NCBI GenBank assembly: GCA_016716405.1
Contig: JADJWK010000004.1
Location: 372,001-436,000, forward strand
DNA: 64,000 nucleotides
Direction: 5' to 3'
Origin: Candidatus Melainabacteria bacterium
GTDB lineage: Bacteria; Cyanobacteriota; Vampirovibrionia; Obscuribacterales; Obscuribacteraceae
This document shows, one piece after another, positions 1 to 9,183 of the stretch (the first letter of the stretch is position 1; every line of letters starts with the position of its first letter). The translations under genes and the position numbers were made by a program. The notes below the pieces were generated by a model. That model saw only the letters and a program-made list of their open reading frames with translations, did no database searches and had not been told where the DNA came from.

Positions 1-3000
1 CGTCGCCGCGGAGGGTGATATTGTCTCGATTGATCTCGAGCCGCTCCCGGTAGACACCGGGGCCGACATGAATGATGGCACCGTCAGGCGCCTTTTCCAT
101 GGCTTTTTGAATGCTCTCTCCGGCTTTCACTTCCACCACCGGCCTGCCACGATCGTCCTCCTTCGGCAATTCGGAGCGCTCCCAGGCTGTGCGCTGGCCG
201 GGATTCTCGGCGGCACTGTCCGTTGAGGCTCGCGGGTCCAAAGGCCGCTCGCATCGCGGCGCGCGCCCGTCCAGATACCTGGCGATGCCTCTGGCGATCA
301 GTCCGGCCATTCTCTCTCGATACTCGGGACTGGCCAGATTGGCTCTCTCCCGGGCGTTGGTGAGATAGCCGGTCTCCAGCAAGATAGCTGGCGCCTGAGT
401 ATTGCGAATCACGCTGAATGCTTTGTTGTCACGAACTCCCCGGTCCCGGACATCGATCTCGCCGCCTCTTACGACGGACTCATGGACTGACTTTGCCAGA
501 TCGGCCGACCCGTCTTGCGCCTTGGGTCGATAGTAGTATGTCTCAACCCCTCGGGCATCGCCATTACCGCGCCTCGATCCATCGGAGTTTGCATGTATGC
601 TTACAAAGGCGTCGGCCTGACAGCCGGCTTCCGGGTTTCTGCCATAGGGTCCACCCAGGTCTCGATTGGCCCGTCGTGAGCGCTCGTCCAGAGACTGGAA
701 GTCTCCGGTCGGGTTGGTGCGCTCGACGGCAATCCCCATGCGGCGCAGGTGCTTGGCGACGCGACTGGACATGTCGTGCGTGATATCTTTCTCTTTGACA
801 CCGCTCACAGTGGCACCCGAGTCATGACCGCCGTGCCCGCTGTCGAGCACGACCACGGGACGGTGCCCGCCCTTGAGCTTGACGGAGCCAGTCGGCTCGG
901 CACTGTCCGCCGCCGGCACTTTGAGCTGTCGGTATTTCTCCATCCAACCGCGTCCCAGATCAACTTCCTCGTAGCCAAATTTCTCACCGTTGATACGAAT
1001 CACTTCTTTGCCTCTGCGACCGAAGCCGACACTGCCAGAGGCGTTTCCCGTGGAACCGGATGTGATATCAGTTCCTTCAAGCCAGGCTTTTTTAATCGCT
1101 GCAATCAAGTCTGGTCTGTTCGAACTGCCGGGACTGTGAGTCGGGTAATACCTGCCGGTGAGTGCCTGCATCAAAGTCTGGTTGCGAGAAACGGCTCTGT
1201 TCATAACAGTCTCCGCCCACGCCAACTGTGCATCCGCTCCCTGCGAACCGACTTCAGTTTTCATCCTTCCGGCAAATGCTCTCAGCACCGCGGGATCAGA
1301 CAACTCGCCGTCGAACCGCGATCGGTCTATCGCGCCCGGAGCGTACCGACCGCTGGTCCTGTCGGCAGGACGCCGCTCCCTCTCCGGCGCATCCGGAGCC
1401 TCGACCGCCGGCCTGAAGATATAGGTCTCTTTGCCGTCGGCGCCGACGAACTTGCGGCTGCCGTCGGCTCCCACTTCCAGCCGGGAGCGATCCTCGCCTT
1501 CGAGGCTGACGGTGCCTTTCTCCGTATCGATCTTGAGCTGAGCCTTATAGGGCGGCGGGTCTTTTGTGGCGTCTCGCCTGGCATCTTTCTCGGATGTCTC
1601 GGGTCTCCGGAACTGCCAGGTCTTGCCTCCGTCGGCGCTTACCAGATCGGGCCCGACTCCGTCACTCACTTTCGAGGGCTTGCCGTTCTCGTAGCTGATG
1701 CTCACCGAGCTGCCGTCGCCCCGGACCATGCGCTCCACGTTGCCGTCGGCGCCTCTATGGATACTGAGCTCTTTGCCCCTGCCTTCCGGGGTTTCCTGTT
1801 TCTCGCCGGCAGCATACAGGTCGAAAGACTCGCCGACTTTGAAATAGTCTCTACCCAACTTCTTGAATTCGCGATCTCTTATACGCTCTGCCTCGACTTT
1901 CATCTCGGCATTGCTCATATTGATCTTACCCTCGTTGCGAAGCTGCTCGAGAGCCTGGTACGGACCCCATCCTTTCTGAAGGGGTGGAAGTTTGATGTTC
2001 TCGTGCTTCTGCCCGGGCGTCTCGGCGACATCCCTGCGGCTTTCCACCGAGCCGGTGAAACCGCCGTCTCGGGCGTAGGAGAATTCCACTCTTGTCGAGC
2101 CGTCGGATTTCTCCACCGACGCGGGACGCAGTCCGCCCCTGTCGGTCTTCTCGAGATTATACTTCCAGCCGTCAGCGGTGGTGGCGGCACCGCCCTGCTC
2201 GTCGACTTGCATGCCCGCTTTCTCGAGACCGGCACGGCCCGTGGTGGCTGAGAGAAGCATGACGGCCCTGTCACTGGAGGATGGCGGCGAAGCCTGGTCG
2301 CTGTCGCTTCCGCGCGCCGGAGCGCGCCCGCCGTTGGTGGAGGCGAGGATACTCTTGACGATGGCATCGGTGAGAGCCGGCTCGGCAGAGAGCCTGCCCA
2401 GGGACTCTATCGCAGAAGCAGCACCGCTGTCTCCGGAAGAAGCGATCTTCACCAGAGCGTCGATGCTTCCCTGCCTGGACTCATCCGGTCCCTTCGCGGC
2501 AAGATTCTCGAAACGCTGATTGAGCCTGGCCAGGTCCCGGGGTTGCGATCTTTCGACGAAATCATGAAGAGGCTCGACTTTGTTGCCGCCGTCACTGAAG
2601 ACGGACTTCACCTTGCCCGGCTCCTCGAAAGAGGTAGCGACCGCGATGGGATTGCTGTCCGGAGCCGCGGACTTGCGCCCCTGAGCATCGATAGTCTCGG
2701 CGGGCTTGCCTTTCTGCTGAAAGATCTGTTGATCGCCGAACATCGTGCGGACCAGCCCGGTCTCGTCATAGCTTCGCTGCCTGACCGTACCGTGCTCGGT
2801 CTCCCTGAACCGGATCTCGTTATATCTGCCGTACCTGTCGCTGCGATCGACGGACGTGATCTTGCCGGTGGAGGCGTCGAAATTCTTCTTCTCGGTCTCC
2901 GAATCGATACCGCCTTCTGCCGGCGATTCGATGGACGTGAGCCGGAGGCGTCCTTTCTCGCTGGCAAAGGTAAGAGTGGAGCCATCCTTGCTCTTGACCG

Positions 3001-4762
3001 TGGTCAGATCGCCCTGCTCTTTCACTTCCAGTCCGGCTGCCTTAAGCGCCTCGGCACCGCCAGCGGTTGCGACCACGGCTATGGCGGCATTTCTATGATC
3101 GGCGGAAAAACCGCCACGAAGCTCCGATGTGGCTGCCTTATTGAGTCCTTCGACAATGGTGCTCCGGTGGGGCTCCACCTGATCGGCTGGCATGCGTCCC
3201 AGAGCGGCTGCCATCTCGGTGGACGGATTGCGGATAATTGCGGCAGCGCTGTCGCTACCCTGGCCGAGACCGGTGCGCACGAGCATATCGGCGGCGATCT
3301 GCCGCTCGGCAGGATTGCCGGAGCCCAGCCTTCCTGTGGCGGAGAGGCGGACAGCCTCGCTATGCGAAGGATCGCCTGCCAGTTTGACCAGCGCCTCACC
3401 AGCCGGATTATTGCCACCATTTGCGGCACCACTGGCGGTACTGGCTGCCGCCTTGATCAATCCATCCACGGATGCGAATCTGGCGAGATCGCCTGTGTGT
3501 CTTGCCAGCTCGGCGCCGCTGCTTCTGGCGGTGTACTCCCTGAGATTGCTTTCGGAGCTGCTGCCGTCGCTGAATGTTCTCCTGACCGTGCCGTTCTCAC
3601 CGAAAACGGTGGCTACAGCCAGAGGCTTTCCGGTGCCGTCGCCGGCTCCTTCGATGGGTTTGCCCTGAGCATCGAGAGAAACCGGCGCTTTGCCTTTCTC
3701 CTGGATGATCATGGAAGCGCCGCCCGGTCCGGGCTGGTCCTTGGGATAGACCGTCGCTACTGTGCCATCGCCATAGGTGCGCTGGCTGATGGTTCCCGAT
3801 ACCGAGTCTTGGACCCTGGCAGCGGTATATTTGCCCCGGCCGTCCTGGCCTTCTATGGAGAGAAGCTTGCCGCTCCTGTCATAGGTCTCTGTCTGCCGGC
3901 TCGTGCCGTCCGCCTCGATACGGGTTTTGCTGGTCCGTCCGTCGTGCTCGGCGCGGGTCTTGTCGATGGAGCCGTCCTGGTGCTTGACCGCCAATTCGGT
4001 GGCGCCGTCGGCATAGCCGCGCCTGACAGTGGTTTGCCCGTTATCGCTCGTATAAGTGAGACTGGTAAGTCCGTCGCTGCGCCCTTTGCCGAAAGTGCGG
4101 GCGAGGGTGGTGCGATCACCCTCCGAAATCCGGGTCTCGGTCTCGACCTTCTGGTTGTTCTTCTCCGGATCGAAGCGCCGGAGCTCCTCCGATTTTCCTT
4201 CGCCTTTCTTGAAAGTGTGCTGCAAGAGCCCTTGCTTGTCTTTCCCCGGCTCGTAAATTCTCTCGAAACCTTCCGTCTTGCCGTCGCGGTAGATAGTCTC
4301 GCTGTTCAAGCCATCGGCTCTCTGCCCTCTCTCGTAGACCCTCTCGATCCTGCGCGAATGGGTGTCGGCTGTGAACCGCTCCTGGTCCAGGTGATCGGCC
4401 CGGCCCCTGTACTTCTGGTCGAGAATCTCGACCCCGCCCTCGCGGCTGCGCGTGGCCCGGAGAAGCTTGTCGGGTCGCGCTTCGGGATCGTAATTGAACT
4501 CGGCTGTATTGCCCTGGGCAGACTGACCGGTGATACCCTGATCGCCGGGCGACGGCAGAAGGCCGGCACCAAGAAAAGATCTGGCATTGATCTCGGCTTC
4601 GGGCATAACGCCACGGGTGAGACTCAACTGATCAGTGACAGCGCTTCCCCTATCATAGGCATCGCTGAAAGCAGTAATACTGCTTCTCGATTCAGCCGGG
4701 CCGGCGGCCTCGGCTCCTTTGCCACGTGAAACTTCCGGTGGCGAAACGGGATGATCACTCAT
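1..4762 (-). CDS. Giant modular cell-wall hydrolase: repeat region, SleB-like region, amidase_3, start of a beta-helix (partial, 3' end outside window)
   Basis: One open frame runs from ATG 4762 to the window edge (at least 1587 codons); an in-frame TAG lies just upstream of the start. The first ~1150 residues are rich in short DG/GK motifs like YD/RHS or MORN-type repeats and hold a duplicated unit: the AVATVFGENGTVRRTFSDGS-type block near residue 380 recurs as AVATSFEEPGKVKSVFSDGG near 705. Residues ~1180-1290 (EVGS, AWAETVMNRA) resemble SleB-like hydrolases, a weak match. Residues ~1295-1475 are an N-acetylmuramoyl-L-alanine amidase (Amidase_3) with its zinc ligands visible: DSGHGGHDSGA, KEKDI, VSIHANSDG and LLETGYLTN. 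The last ~25 residues (GAIIHVGPGVYRERLEI) begin a right-handed beta-helix. The amidase family cleaves the lactyl-Ala bond of peptidoglycan. No signal peptide is visible at this N-terminus, so the export route is unclear. Long plus-strand open frames opposite this gene are artefacts of its codon bias. Confidence 0.88.
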   Translation of the reverse strand, partial: MSDHPVSPPEVSRGKGAEAAGPAESRSSITAFSDAYDRGSAVTDQLSLTRGVMPEAEINARSFLGAGLLPSPGDQGITGQSAQGNTAEFNYDPEARPDKLLRATRSREGGVEILDQKYRGRADHLDQERFTADTHSRRIERVYERGQRADGLNSETIYRDGKTEGFERIYEPGKDKQGLLQHTFKKGEGKSEELRRFDPEKNNQKVETETRISEGDRTTLARTFGKGRSDGLTSLTYTSDNGQTTVRRGYADGATELAVKHQDGSIDKTRAEHDGRTSKTRIEADGTSRQTETYDRSGKLLSIEGQDGRGKYTAARVQDSVSGTISQRTYGDGTVATVYPKDQPGPGGASMIIQEKGKAPVSLDAQGKPIEGAGDGTGKPLAVATVFGENGTVRRTFSDGSSSESNLREYTARSSGAELARHTGDLARFASVDGLIKAAASTASGAANGGNNPAGEALVKLAGDPSHSEAVRLSATGRLGSGNPAERQIAADMLVRTGLGQGSDSAAAIIRNPSTEMAAALGRMPADQVEPHRSTIVEGLNKAATSELRGGFSADHRNAAIAVVATAGGAEALKAAGLEVKEQGDLTTVKSKDGSTLTFASEKGRLRLTSIESPAEGGIDSETEKKNFDASTGKITSVDRSDRYGRYNEIRFRETEHGTVRQRSYDETGLVRTMFGDQQIFQQKGKPAETIDAQGRKSAAPDSNPIAVATSFEEPGKVKSVFSDGGNKVEPLHDFVERSQPRDLARLNQRFENLAAKGPDESRQGSIDALVKIASSGDSGAASAIESLGRLSAEPALTDAIVKSILASTNGGRAPARGSDSDQASPPSSSDRAVMLLSATTGRAGLEKAGMQVDEQGGAATTADGWKYNLEKTDRGGLRPASVEKSDGSTRVEFSYARDGGFTGSVESRRDVAETPGQKHENIKLPPLQKGWGPYQALEQLRNEGKINMSNAEMKVEAERIRDREFKKLGRDYFKVGESFDLYAAGEKQETPEGRGKELSIHRGADGNVERMVRGDGSSVSISYENGKPSKVSDGVGPDLVSADGGKTWQFRRPETSEKDARRDATKDPPPYKAQLKIDTEKGTVSLEGEDRSRLEVGADGSRKFVGADGKETYIFRPAVEAPDAPERERRPADRTSGRYAPGAIDRSRFDGELSDPAVLRAFAGRMKTEVGSQGADAQLAWAETVMNRAVSRNQTLMQALTGRYYPTHSPGSSNRPDLIAAIKKAWLEGTDITSGSTGNASGSVGFGRRGKEVIRINGEKFGYEEVDLGRGWMEKYRQLKVPAADSAEPTGSVKLKGGHRPVVVLDSGHGGHDSGATVSGVKEKDITHDMSSRVAKHLRRMGIAVERTNPTGDFQSLDERSRRANRDLGGPYGRNPEAGCQADAFVSIHANSDGSRRGNGDARGVETYYYRPKAQDGSADLAKSVHESVVRGGEIDVRDRGVRDNKAFSVIRNTQAPAILLETGYLTNARERANLASPEYRERMAGLIARGIARYLDGRAPRCERPLDPRASTDSAAENPGQRTAWERSELPKEDDRGRPVVEVKAGESIQKAMEKAPDGAIIHVGPGVYRERLEINRDNITLRGD

Positions 4763-4854
4763 GGCCGTTAATCCGTCGCTTGGGGTGTAAGCTCTCTACC
4801 AGAAAGATATACAGCCTGCGTGACCGGCTCGTGACATATCGATATTGCCCGGTC

Positions 4855-5286
4855 TCAGAGCTTTTCCATATACTCCGGATAGTCGTGGAAGACCTGGCCG
4901 ATCGGGCAGCCGTACAGCTTCGCCCCGGCAAGCATGAGAATCTCGCGGTGGCAGCGCTCGCCCATGGCGCATATACAGGCGAGATAGACGTCCCTCTGAA
5001 ACGACAGCAGGCTCAGCCTCTCGAGATTGGCGCGCCCCGATGCGCTGAGCTCGAAGCGGCGATTGTAATCGACATGCGCGAAGGCAGAATTGTGATCGCC
5101 CAGTGATCGCTGCGCCTCGTTGAAGTCCTTGAGAAGCTCCTTCTCCGGAGCCAGGTGACAGACGAACTCGTCACGAAGCTCCTTTTTCAGGAAGCGCGGA
5201 TAGAATCGCATGGCGATCACTATGTGAGAACCGGATCTGGGAATCTCCCGATTCTTCACCTGGGCGATGGATGCTTGCTTGAGCAT
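4855..5286 (-). CDS. DUF488 family protein
   Basis: 143 residues, close to the usual size of this family. The family pattern is visible: an N-terminal QVKN stretch, then VIAMRFYPRFLKKELRDEF, LAPEKELLKDF, and the C-terminal CAMGERCHREIL motif with two cysteines and a histidine. DUF488 proteins are soluble and of unknown biochemical function; the Cys/His cluster suggests metal or nucleic-acid binding, which is inference. It follows the giant hydrolase gene upstream of that gene's start (93 bp gap), on the same strand, but no shared promoter can be argued. A terminator for the OsmC gene lies between this gene and its other neighbour, so it is probably transcribed separately. Confidence 0.8.
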   Translation of the reverse strand: MLKQASIAQVKNREIPRSGSHIVIAMRFYPRFLKKELRDEFVCHLAPEKELLKDFNEAQRSLGDHNSAFAHVDYNRRFELSASGRANLERLSLLSFQRDVYLACICAMGERCHREILMLAGAKLYGCPIGQVFHDYPEYMEKL

Positions 5287-5303
5287 CGAATCTGGTCTTA
5301 CCT

Positions 5304-5338
5304 CTTAAAAAGAAGAGAGCGGCCCGGAAGCCGCTCTC
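5304..5338 (-). terminator. Rho-independent terminator of the OsmC gene
   Basis: A 9-bp perfect stem (GAGAGCGGC 5315-5323 with GCCGCTCTC 5330-5338) closes a 6-nt loop. Read on the minus strand it is followed by TTCTTTTTAA. It sits 22 bp past the stop of the OsmC-family gene. Confidence 0.8.
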
Positions 5339-5359
5339 CCCATCAACTGCCTGGGTCGA

Positions 5360-5803
5360 TCATGCTCCGGCGGCGGCGGCAGCCTCGAGCCTGGCTTCCA
5401 TGGTGATCTCGGCATTGAGAAGCTTGGAGATCGGGCAGCCGGTCTTGGCGTTATTGGCTGCCGTCTCGAACTGCTCCCTGGTGGCGCCGGGGATGATGGC
5501 TACCACATCGAGGTGGACATTGGTCACGGCAAAACCGGAGTCGAGCTTTTCGAGCTTGACGGTGGCGGAGGTTTTGACACTGTCCGGGGTGAGACCGGCC
5601 TCGCCGAGCTGGGCAGAGAGGGCCATGGAGAAGCAACCGGCGTGAGCGGCGGCGATCAACTCTTCGGGGTTGGTGCCCTTACCCTCTTCGAAACGGGTCG
5701 AGAAGCTGTACTGGGTATTCTCCAGAACACCGCTATCGGTGGTGATGGTCCCTTTGCCATCCTTGAGACCTTTTTTCCATTCGGCTGATGCTTTGCGCTT
5801 CAT
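5360..5803 (-). CDS. OsmC/Ohr family peroxiredoxin
   Basis: 147 residues, the normal OsmC length. The two conserved cysteines are present: Cys57 in AHAGCFSM and Cys123 in TGCPISK. The N-terminal beta-rich segment with GTNPEELIAAAHAGC is the OsmC signature. Family members reduce organic hydroperoxides in the cytoplasm with a Cys pair recycled by thiols or lipoylated proteins. The Ala-rich tail (AAAAAGA) is unusual but harmless. The gene stands alone with its own terminator and is divergent from the FHA-like gene. Peroxide defence is the inferred role. Confidence 0.92.
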   Translation of the reverse strand: MKRKASAEWKKGLKDGKGTITTDSGVLENTQYSFSTRFEEGKGTNPEELIAAAHAGCFSMALSAQLGEAGLTPDSVKTSATVKLEKLDSGFAVTNVHLDVVAIIPGATREQFETAANNAKTGCPISKLLNAEITMEARLEAAAAAGA

Positions 5804-5993
5804 AAATCAACTCCTCTCTGGGCATGTAAGGCTGCTTAGCATAGAGGCTTCGGGCACAAAAAAGTAACCCGGGCACATAAATTGATAAGAAAATTGGCTG
5901 AATCGAAATCCGGCTGCCTGTTCGGGGCATGATCACCTCAGGCGCGGGGGCTGCTTCATTGACAAAGCTAATTCTTGGATCCCGGAGGAATTT

Positions 5994-7592
5994 ATGGAGC
6001 AAGTAGTTCTTGTAGACGGAGCCGAAACCCGCGTAACATCTGAAAAATCCCATCAGATAAGCTATAACACAGGATCGGCATTAATCAGCCTGGGCGAGAC
6101 CGGCGACCTGGAGGTCCGGGGAAACGGTCTGAGCCTGGACGATGTCCGGCTCAACGGCAGAGTCCTGCCGCGCTGGCTGGGCACAGTCAGGCTGTTTGCC
6201 GGCGATCAGCTCCTTCTGGGCGACCGCAAACAGGTAAAAGTCGAGATCCCCGGCACGAACGGCCACTCGCGAGAGAGCGAGCCCGATGAGGATAGCGAGG
6301 ACGAGAAGCTCGTGGTCCGCCTCGGGCGCAGCCGGGCTGCCATCAAGCCGCACCGGCTCAACTTCACCGGGGTCGACAATAACGACACCCGGGCGATGTT
6401 CCGCTGGGACGGGCGCAGCCTGGTAATCAGCCCCGCCCGGGAGAAGGACCTGGCCTTCGTCTGGAACCAGAAAGCGAACTATCTGTTCCCCTATCAGTGG
6501 TACCGGGTGACCCAGTCGGACGAGGTCCGGGTGGGCGGCATAAACGGGCAGATCGTGGACTTTCCCAGAAGCGAGCTGGAGAAAGAGCCGGTCCCGGACG
6601 CCCAGGAGCCTTCCGAAATGCCCCTGATGACTATCGACAGCGAGCGAATCAGGCTGCTTCTGGCAAGCGAGATCGAGCTCGAGCAGAGCGCCGAGCCCCC
6701 GGCGGGCTACGATCTGGCCAAATGCACCGAATATCTCGTCTGTCCCACCATCAACACCACCCTGTCATCAGGGTGGCGGCTGCGAAAGCTCGCCCAGGTC
6801 AACAACCGGACATTCTTTTTCGCCCGGCGCCTCAGGGACGACTATCCCGCCGTGGTGGAGATCCTCATGCCCGACCATCGATATGATCCGCGCGAGCTCC
6901 ATGAGCGTGCCGACGCGGCGCTCTCGAGCATCAACCACCCGCATATGGTCCGGGTCCTCTCCTATGGGACCATTGCCAATCCGGGCAATAAGCACGGTCC
7001 CTATCATGTCCGGGTAATAGACCGTTTCAACGGCGTCGGGATCCTCTCGATCCTCAAGCACTGCGGCAAGCTCGACGCCCGCAGCGCCCTCTGTGTGATG
7101 CTCCCGGTCCTCGACGCCCTGGAGAAGCTGGAGAAAGCCGGCGGCTCTTTCACACCGAGCCCGGCCCTCCTGGAATCGCGCCGCAAGAGCGATCCTTTTC
7201 TGGCAAGCGTCCCCGCGGGCGCCGATTTCGTCGCCAGGTGCTTCTCTCTCGACCAGCTCTGGCTCACCAGCACAGCCGACGGCCGGGTAATGGCGAAACT
7301 CGACTGCTTCACCGGCGGCGACTACCAGAAGATTCTCGCCCGGCTCACTGCCCGGCAAAATGGCGGTCCCGACCCCGGGATCGCCCGGATCGGTCATGTC
7401 CTCTATACCCTGGTCACAGGCAACCGCATCCGGTCCGCCGAGAGACCCGAGCCCTGCGCCAGCCTGAGCGGATTCGATTCGCAACTGGAGAAGATCGCCC
7501 TGGATTGTATCTGCGGCGAGGGCGGTGCCAGAACATTGGCAGAGACCCGGGAGCTTCTGGAGAATGTCTGGGCGCAGATGTACTCTTCATGA
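5994..7592 (+). CDS. FHA-like / degenerate protein-kinase-like protein
   Basis: 532 residues, preceded by a strong GGAGGA ribosome site. Residues 1-85 (LISLGETGDLEV, DVRLNG, RLFAGDQLLLGD) and ~105-195 (MFRWDGRSLVISP, WYRVTQSDEVRVGG) both resemble FHA beta-sandwich segments, weakly. From ~250 the chain follows a protein kinase layout: a glycine-containing opening, HERADAALSSINHPHMVRVL (like the alphaC-to-beta4 part), IDRFNGVGILSIL (hinge), and a C-terminal end resembling the last kinase helix (CICGEGGARTLAETRELLE). No VAxK lysine, HRD or DFG triad is visible, so it is probably a pseudokinase. I infer a phosphopeptide-reading scaffold for the Ser/Thr kinases of this genome. The last 6 bases overlap the convergent dinB gene. 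Confidence 0.6.
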   Translation: MEQVVLVDGAETRVTSEKSHQISYNTGSALISLGETGDLEVRGNGLSLDDVRLNGRVLPRWLGTVRLFAGDQLLLGDRKQVKVEIPGTNGHSRESEPDEDSEDEKLVVRLGRSRAAIKPHRLNFTGVDNNDTRAMFRWDGRSLVISPAREKDLAFVWNQKANYLFPYQWYRVTQSDEVRVGGINGQIVDFPRSELEKEPVPDAQEPSEMPLMTIDSERIRLLLASEIELEQSAEPPAGYDLAKCTEYLVCPTINTTLSSGWRLRKLAQVNNRTFFFARRLRDDYPAVVEILMPDHRYDPRELHERADAALSSINHPHMVRVLSYGTIANPGNKHGPYHVRVIDRFNGVGILSILKHCGKLDARSALCVMLPVLDALEKLEKAGGSFTPSPALLESRRKSDPFLASVPAGADFVARCFSLDQLWLTSTADGRVMAKLDCFTGGDYQKILARLTARQNGGPDPGIARIGHVLYTLVTGNRIRSAERPEPCASLSGFDSQLEKIALDCICGEGGARTLAETRELLENVWAQMYSS

Positions 7593-8663
7593 AAGGGGCA
7601 GCGAAAGCTGCACGAACTCGTCGCTCTCCCTCTCGCTGTCGAGATTAGAGAGAGCCAGTCCAAGAAGCCTCACCGAGCGCTCCCCGGCCTCGGTGGTGGC
7701 CAGGAGCTCCAGGGCGATGCTCATGATGCTCTGCCGGCTGCTTACACTCTCCGCCAGGGTGCGGCTGCGCGAGACATTCTGATAGTCGCCGTATTTGACC
7801 TTGAGAGTGACTGTCCGCCCGCCGCCTGTGCGCTCGACCCGGCGGCAGAGAGTCTGCGCCACCTCGTCCAGGGCACTGACTATCTCTTCCCGGTCTTTCA
7901 GATCCCGGGCATAGCTCTCTTCCGCGCCTATGGATTTGCGGATGCGATTGGGGGTCACCGGTCTGTCGTCCTCGCCTCTGACGATACGATAGTAATAAGC
8001 CCCGGCCTTGCCGAAATGGCTGAGGAGCTCGGCTTCGCTGCGGGTCCTCAAATCGGCTCCGGTGAAGATCCCCAGCCTGTGCATTTTAGCCGCGGTAACA
8101 TCGCCTATGCCGTAGAATTTCTCCACCGGCAGGGTAAGAACGAAAGACTCGGCTTTCTCCGGTGGTATCAAATACAAACCATCAGGTTTGCGCACCGCCG
8201 ATGCGGTCTTGGCGAGAAATTTATTGACCGATACCCCGGCGGAGGCGGTGAGCCCCGTGGTCTGCTTGATCCGCTCTTTGATCTCTCTGGCTATGAGGGT
8301 CGCCGAAGGCATGCCGAACTTGTTCTGGGTGACATCGAGATATGCTTCGTCCAGAGAAAGGGGCTCAACCAGATCGGTGTACTCGAGAAAAATCTCGCGT
8401 ATCTGGCCCGACACTTCCTGGTAGACATCGAAGCGTGGTCTCACGAAAATCAAAGAAGGACAGAGACGCACCGCCGTTCGCGACGGCATGGCCGAATGAA
8501 TGCCGTAAGACCTGGCCTCATAGCTGGCGGCGGCAACCACTCCCCGGCTCTCCGGCGCCCCTCCCACAGCCACGGGCTTGCCGCGGTACTCGGGATTGTC
8601 ACGCTGTTCTACCGAGGCAAAAAAGGCATCTATATCTATATGAATGATCTTGCGCTGAGTCAT
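7587..8663 (-). CDS. dinB: DNA polymerase IV (Y-family translesion polymerase)
   Basis: 358 residues counted from ATG 8663 (a GTG directly before it at 8666 is an alternative start). The palm motifs are intact: HIDIDAFFASVEQ near the N-terminus and LSLDEAYLDVT around residue 103 supply the metal-binding Asp/Asp-Glu. The sequence continues through the SAGVSVNKFLAKTAS and PVEKFYGIGDVTAAK (helix-hairpin-helix) regions. The C-terminus ends QLSLPLS, a good match to the beta-clamp binding peptide. It carries out error-prone DNA synthesis past lesions. The membrane-protein gene upstream (stop 8679) may share its transcript. Confidence 0.96.
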   Translation of the reverse strand: MTQRKIIHIDIDAFFASVEQRDNPEYRGKPVAVGGAPESRGVVAAASYEARSYGIHSAMPSRTAVRLCPSLIFVRPRFDVYQEVSGQIREIFLEYTDLVEPLSLDEAYLDVTQNKFGMPSATLIAREIKERIKQTTGLTASAGVSVNKFLAKTASAVRKPDGLYLIPPEKAESFVLTLPVEKFYGIGDVTAAKMHRLGIFTGADLRTRSEAELLSHFGKAGAYYYRIVRGEDDRPVTPNRIRKSIGAEESYARDLKDREEIVSALDEVAQTLCRRVERTGGGRTVTLKVKYGDYQNVSRSRTLAESVSSRQSIMSIALELLATTEAGERSVRLLGLALSNLDSERESDEFVQLSLPLS

Positions 8664-8678
8664 CACAGGATTATGGCA

Positions 8679-9092
8679 TTAAAACCTGATCTTTTGGAGG
8701 CTCCAGCCGGCGCGAAGGAGACTGGCGCCGGTGGGGAGGATCAAGCTGACCGAAAGAGCCAGGACAAGCGCTTCGAAAAATTCGGCGCCCGGTCCCGAGA
8801 AGCGGAGCAGGGCGAAGAAGAAAAGCGCGGCAGCGGTAGAGGCCAGATAGAGCTTGCCTCCCAGGGCTTTCAAATGGAAGGCGAGACTGGAGATTGCCAG
8901 AATCGCGCCGAGCATGAACGAGACAAGATGCCCGTGAAGAAATGACAGAGCGAACTCGGGGCTGAGAAGAAAGCCGCAGGCGAATACCGGCAAAATCAAT
9001 GCCGCCCCCAGGCTCGAGACGATCCAGGCGAACCAGAGATCAGGCAAGAATTCGGGCAAGTATTTAGAACGAACTTGTTTCATTGGGTTCAT
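8679..9092 (-). CDS. Small integral membrane protein, unknown
   Basis: About 137 residues from ATG 9092 (ATG 9083 is also possible). The open frame extends further upstream, but that part overlaps the thioesterase gene and is Ser/Arg-rich, unlike a membrane protein, so I excluded it. About four hydrophobic segments are visible (DLWFAWIVSSLGAALILPVF, FLHGHLVSFMLGAILAISSL, LYLASTAAALFFFALL, FEALVLALSVSLILPTGA). No family is recognised. It lies 15 bp upstream of dinB on the same strand and may be co-transcribed. Confidence 0.6.
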   Translation of the reverse strand: MNPMKQVRSKYLPEFLPDLWFAWIVSSLGAALILPVFACGFLLSPEFALSFLHGHLVSFMLGAILAISSLAFHLKALGGKLYLASTAAALFFFALLRFSGPGAEFFEALVLALSVSLILPTGASLLRAGWSLQKIRF

Positions 9093-9183
9093 GGGATTCA
9101 CCGGAGCACAAACGGACATTTCTATGCTAGCCCCCGGCGCCCGGCTTGACAGGGCTTCCGGGACAGTTCGACAAGTGTGGGTT

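Noticed and set aside
749..4729. Long plus-strand open frames (749-2251 and 2543-4729)
   Set aside because: They lie opposite the giant hydrolase gene, whose minus frame shows clear amidase motifs. The plus products match nothing and start without ribosome sites.
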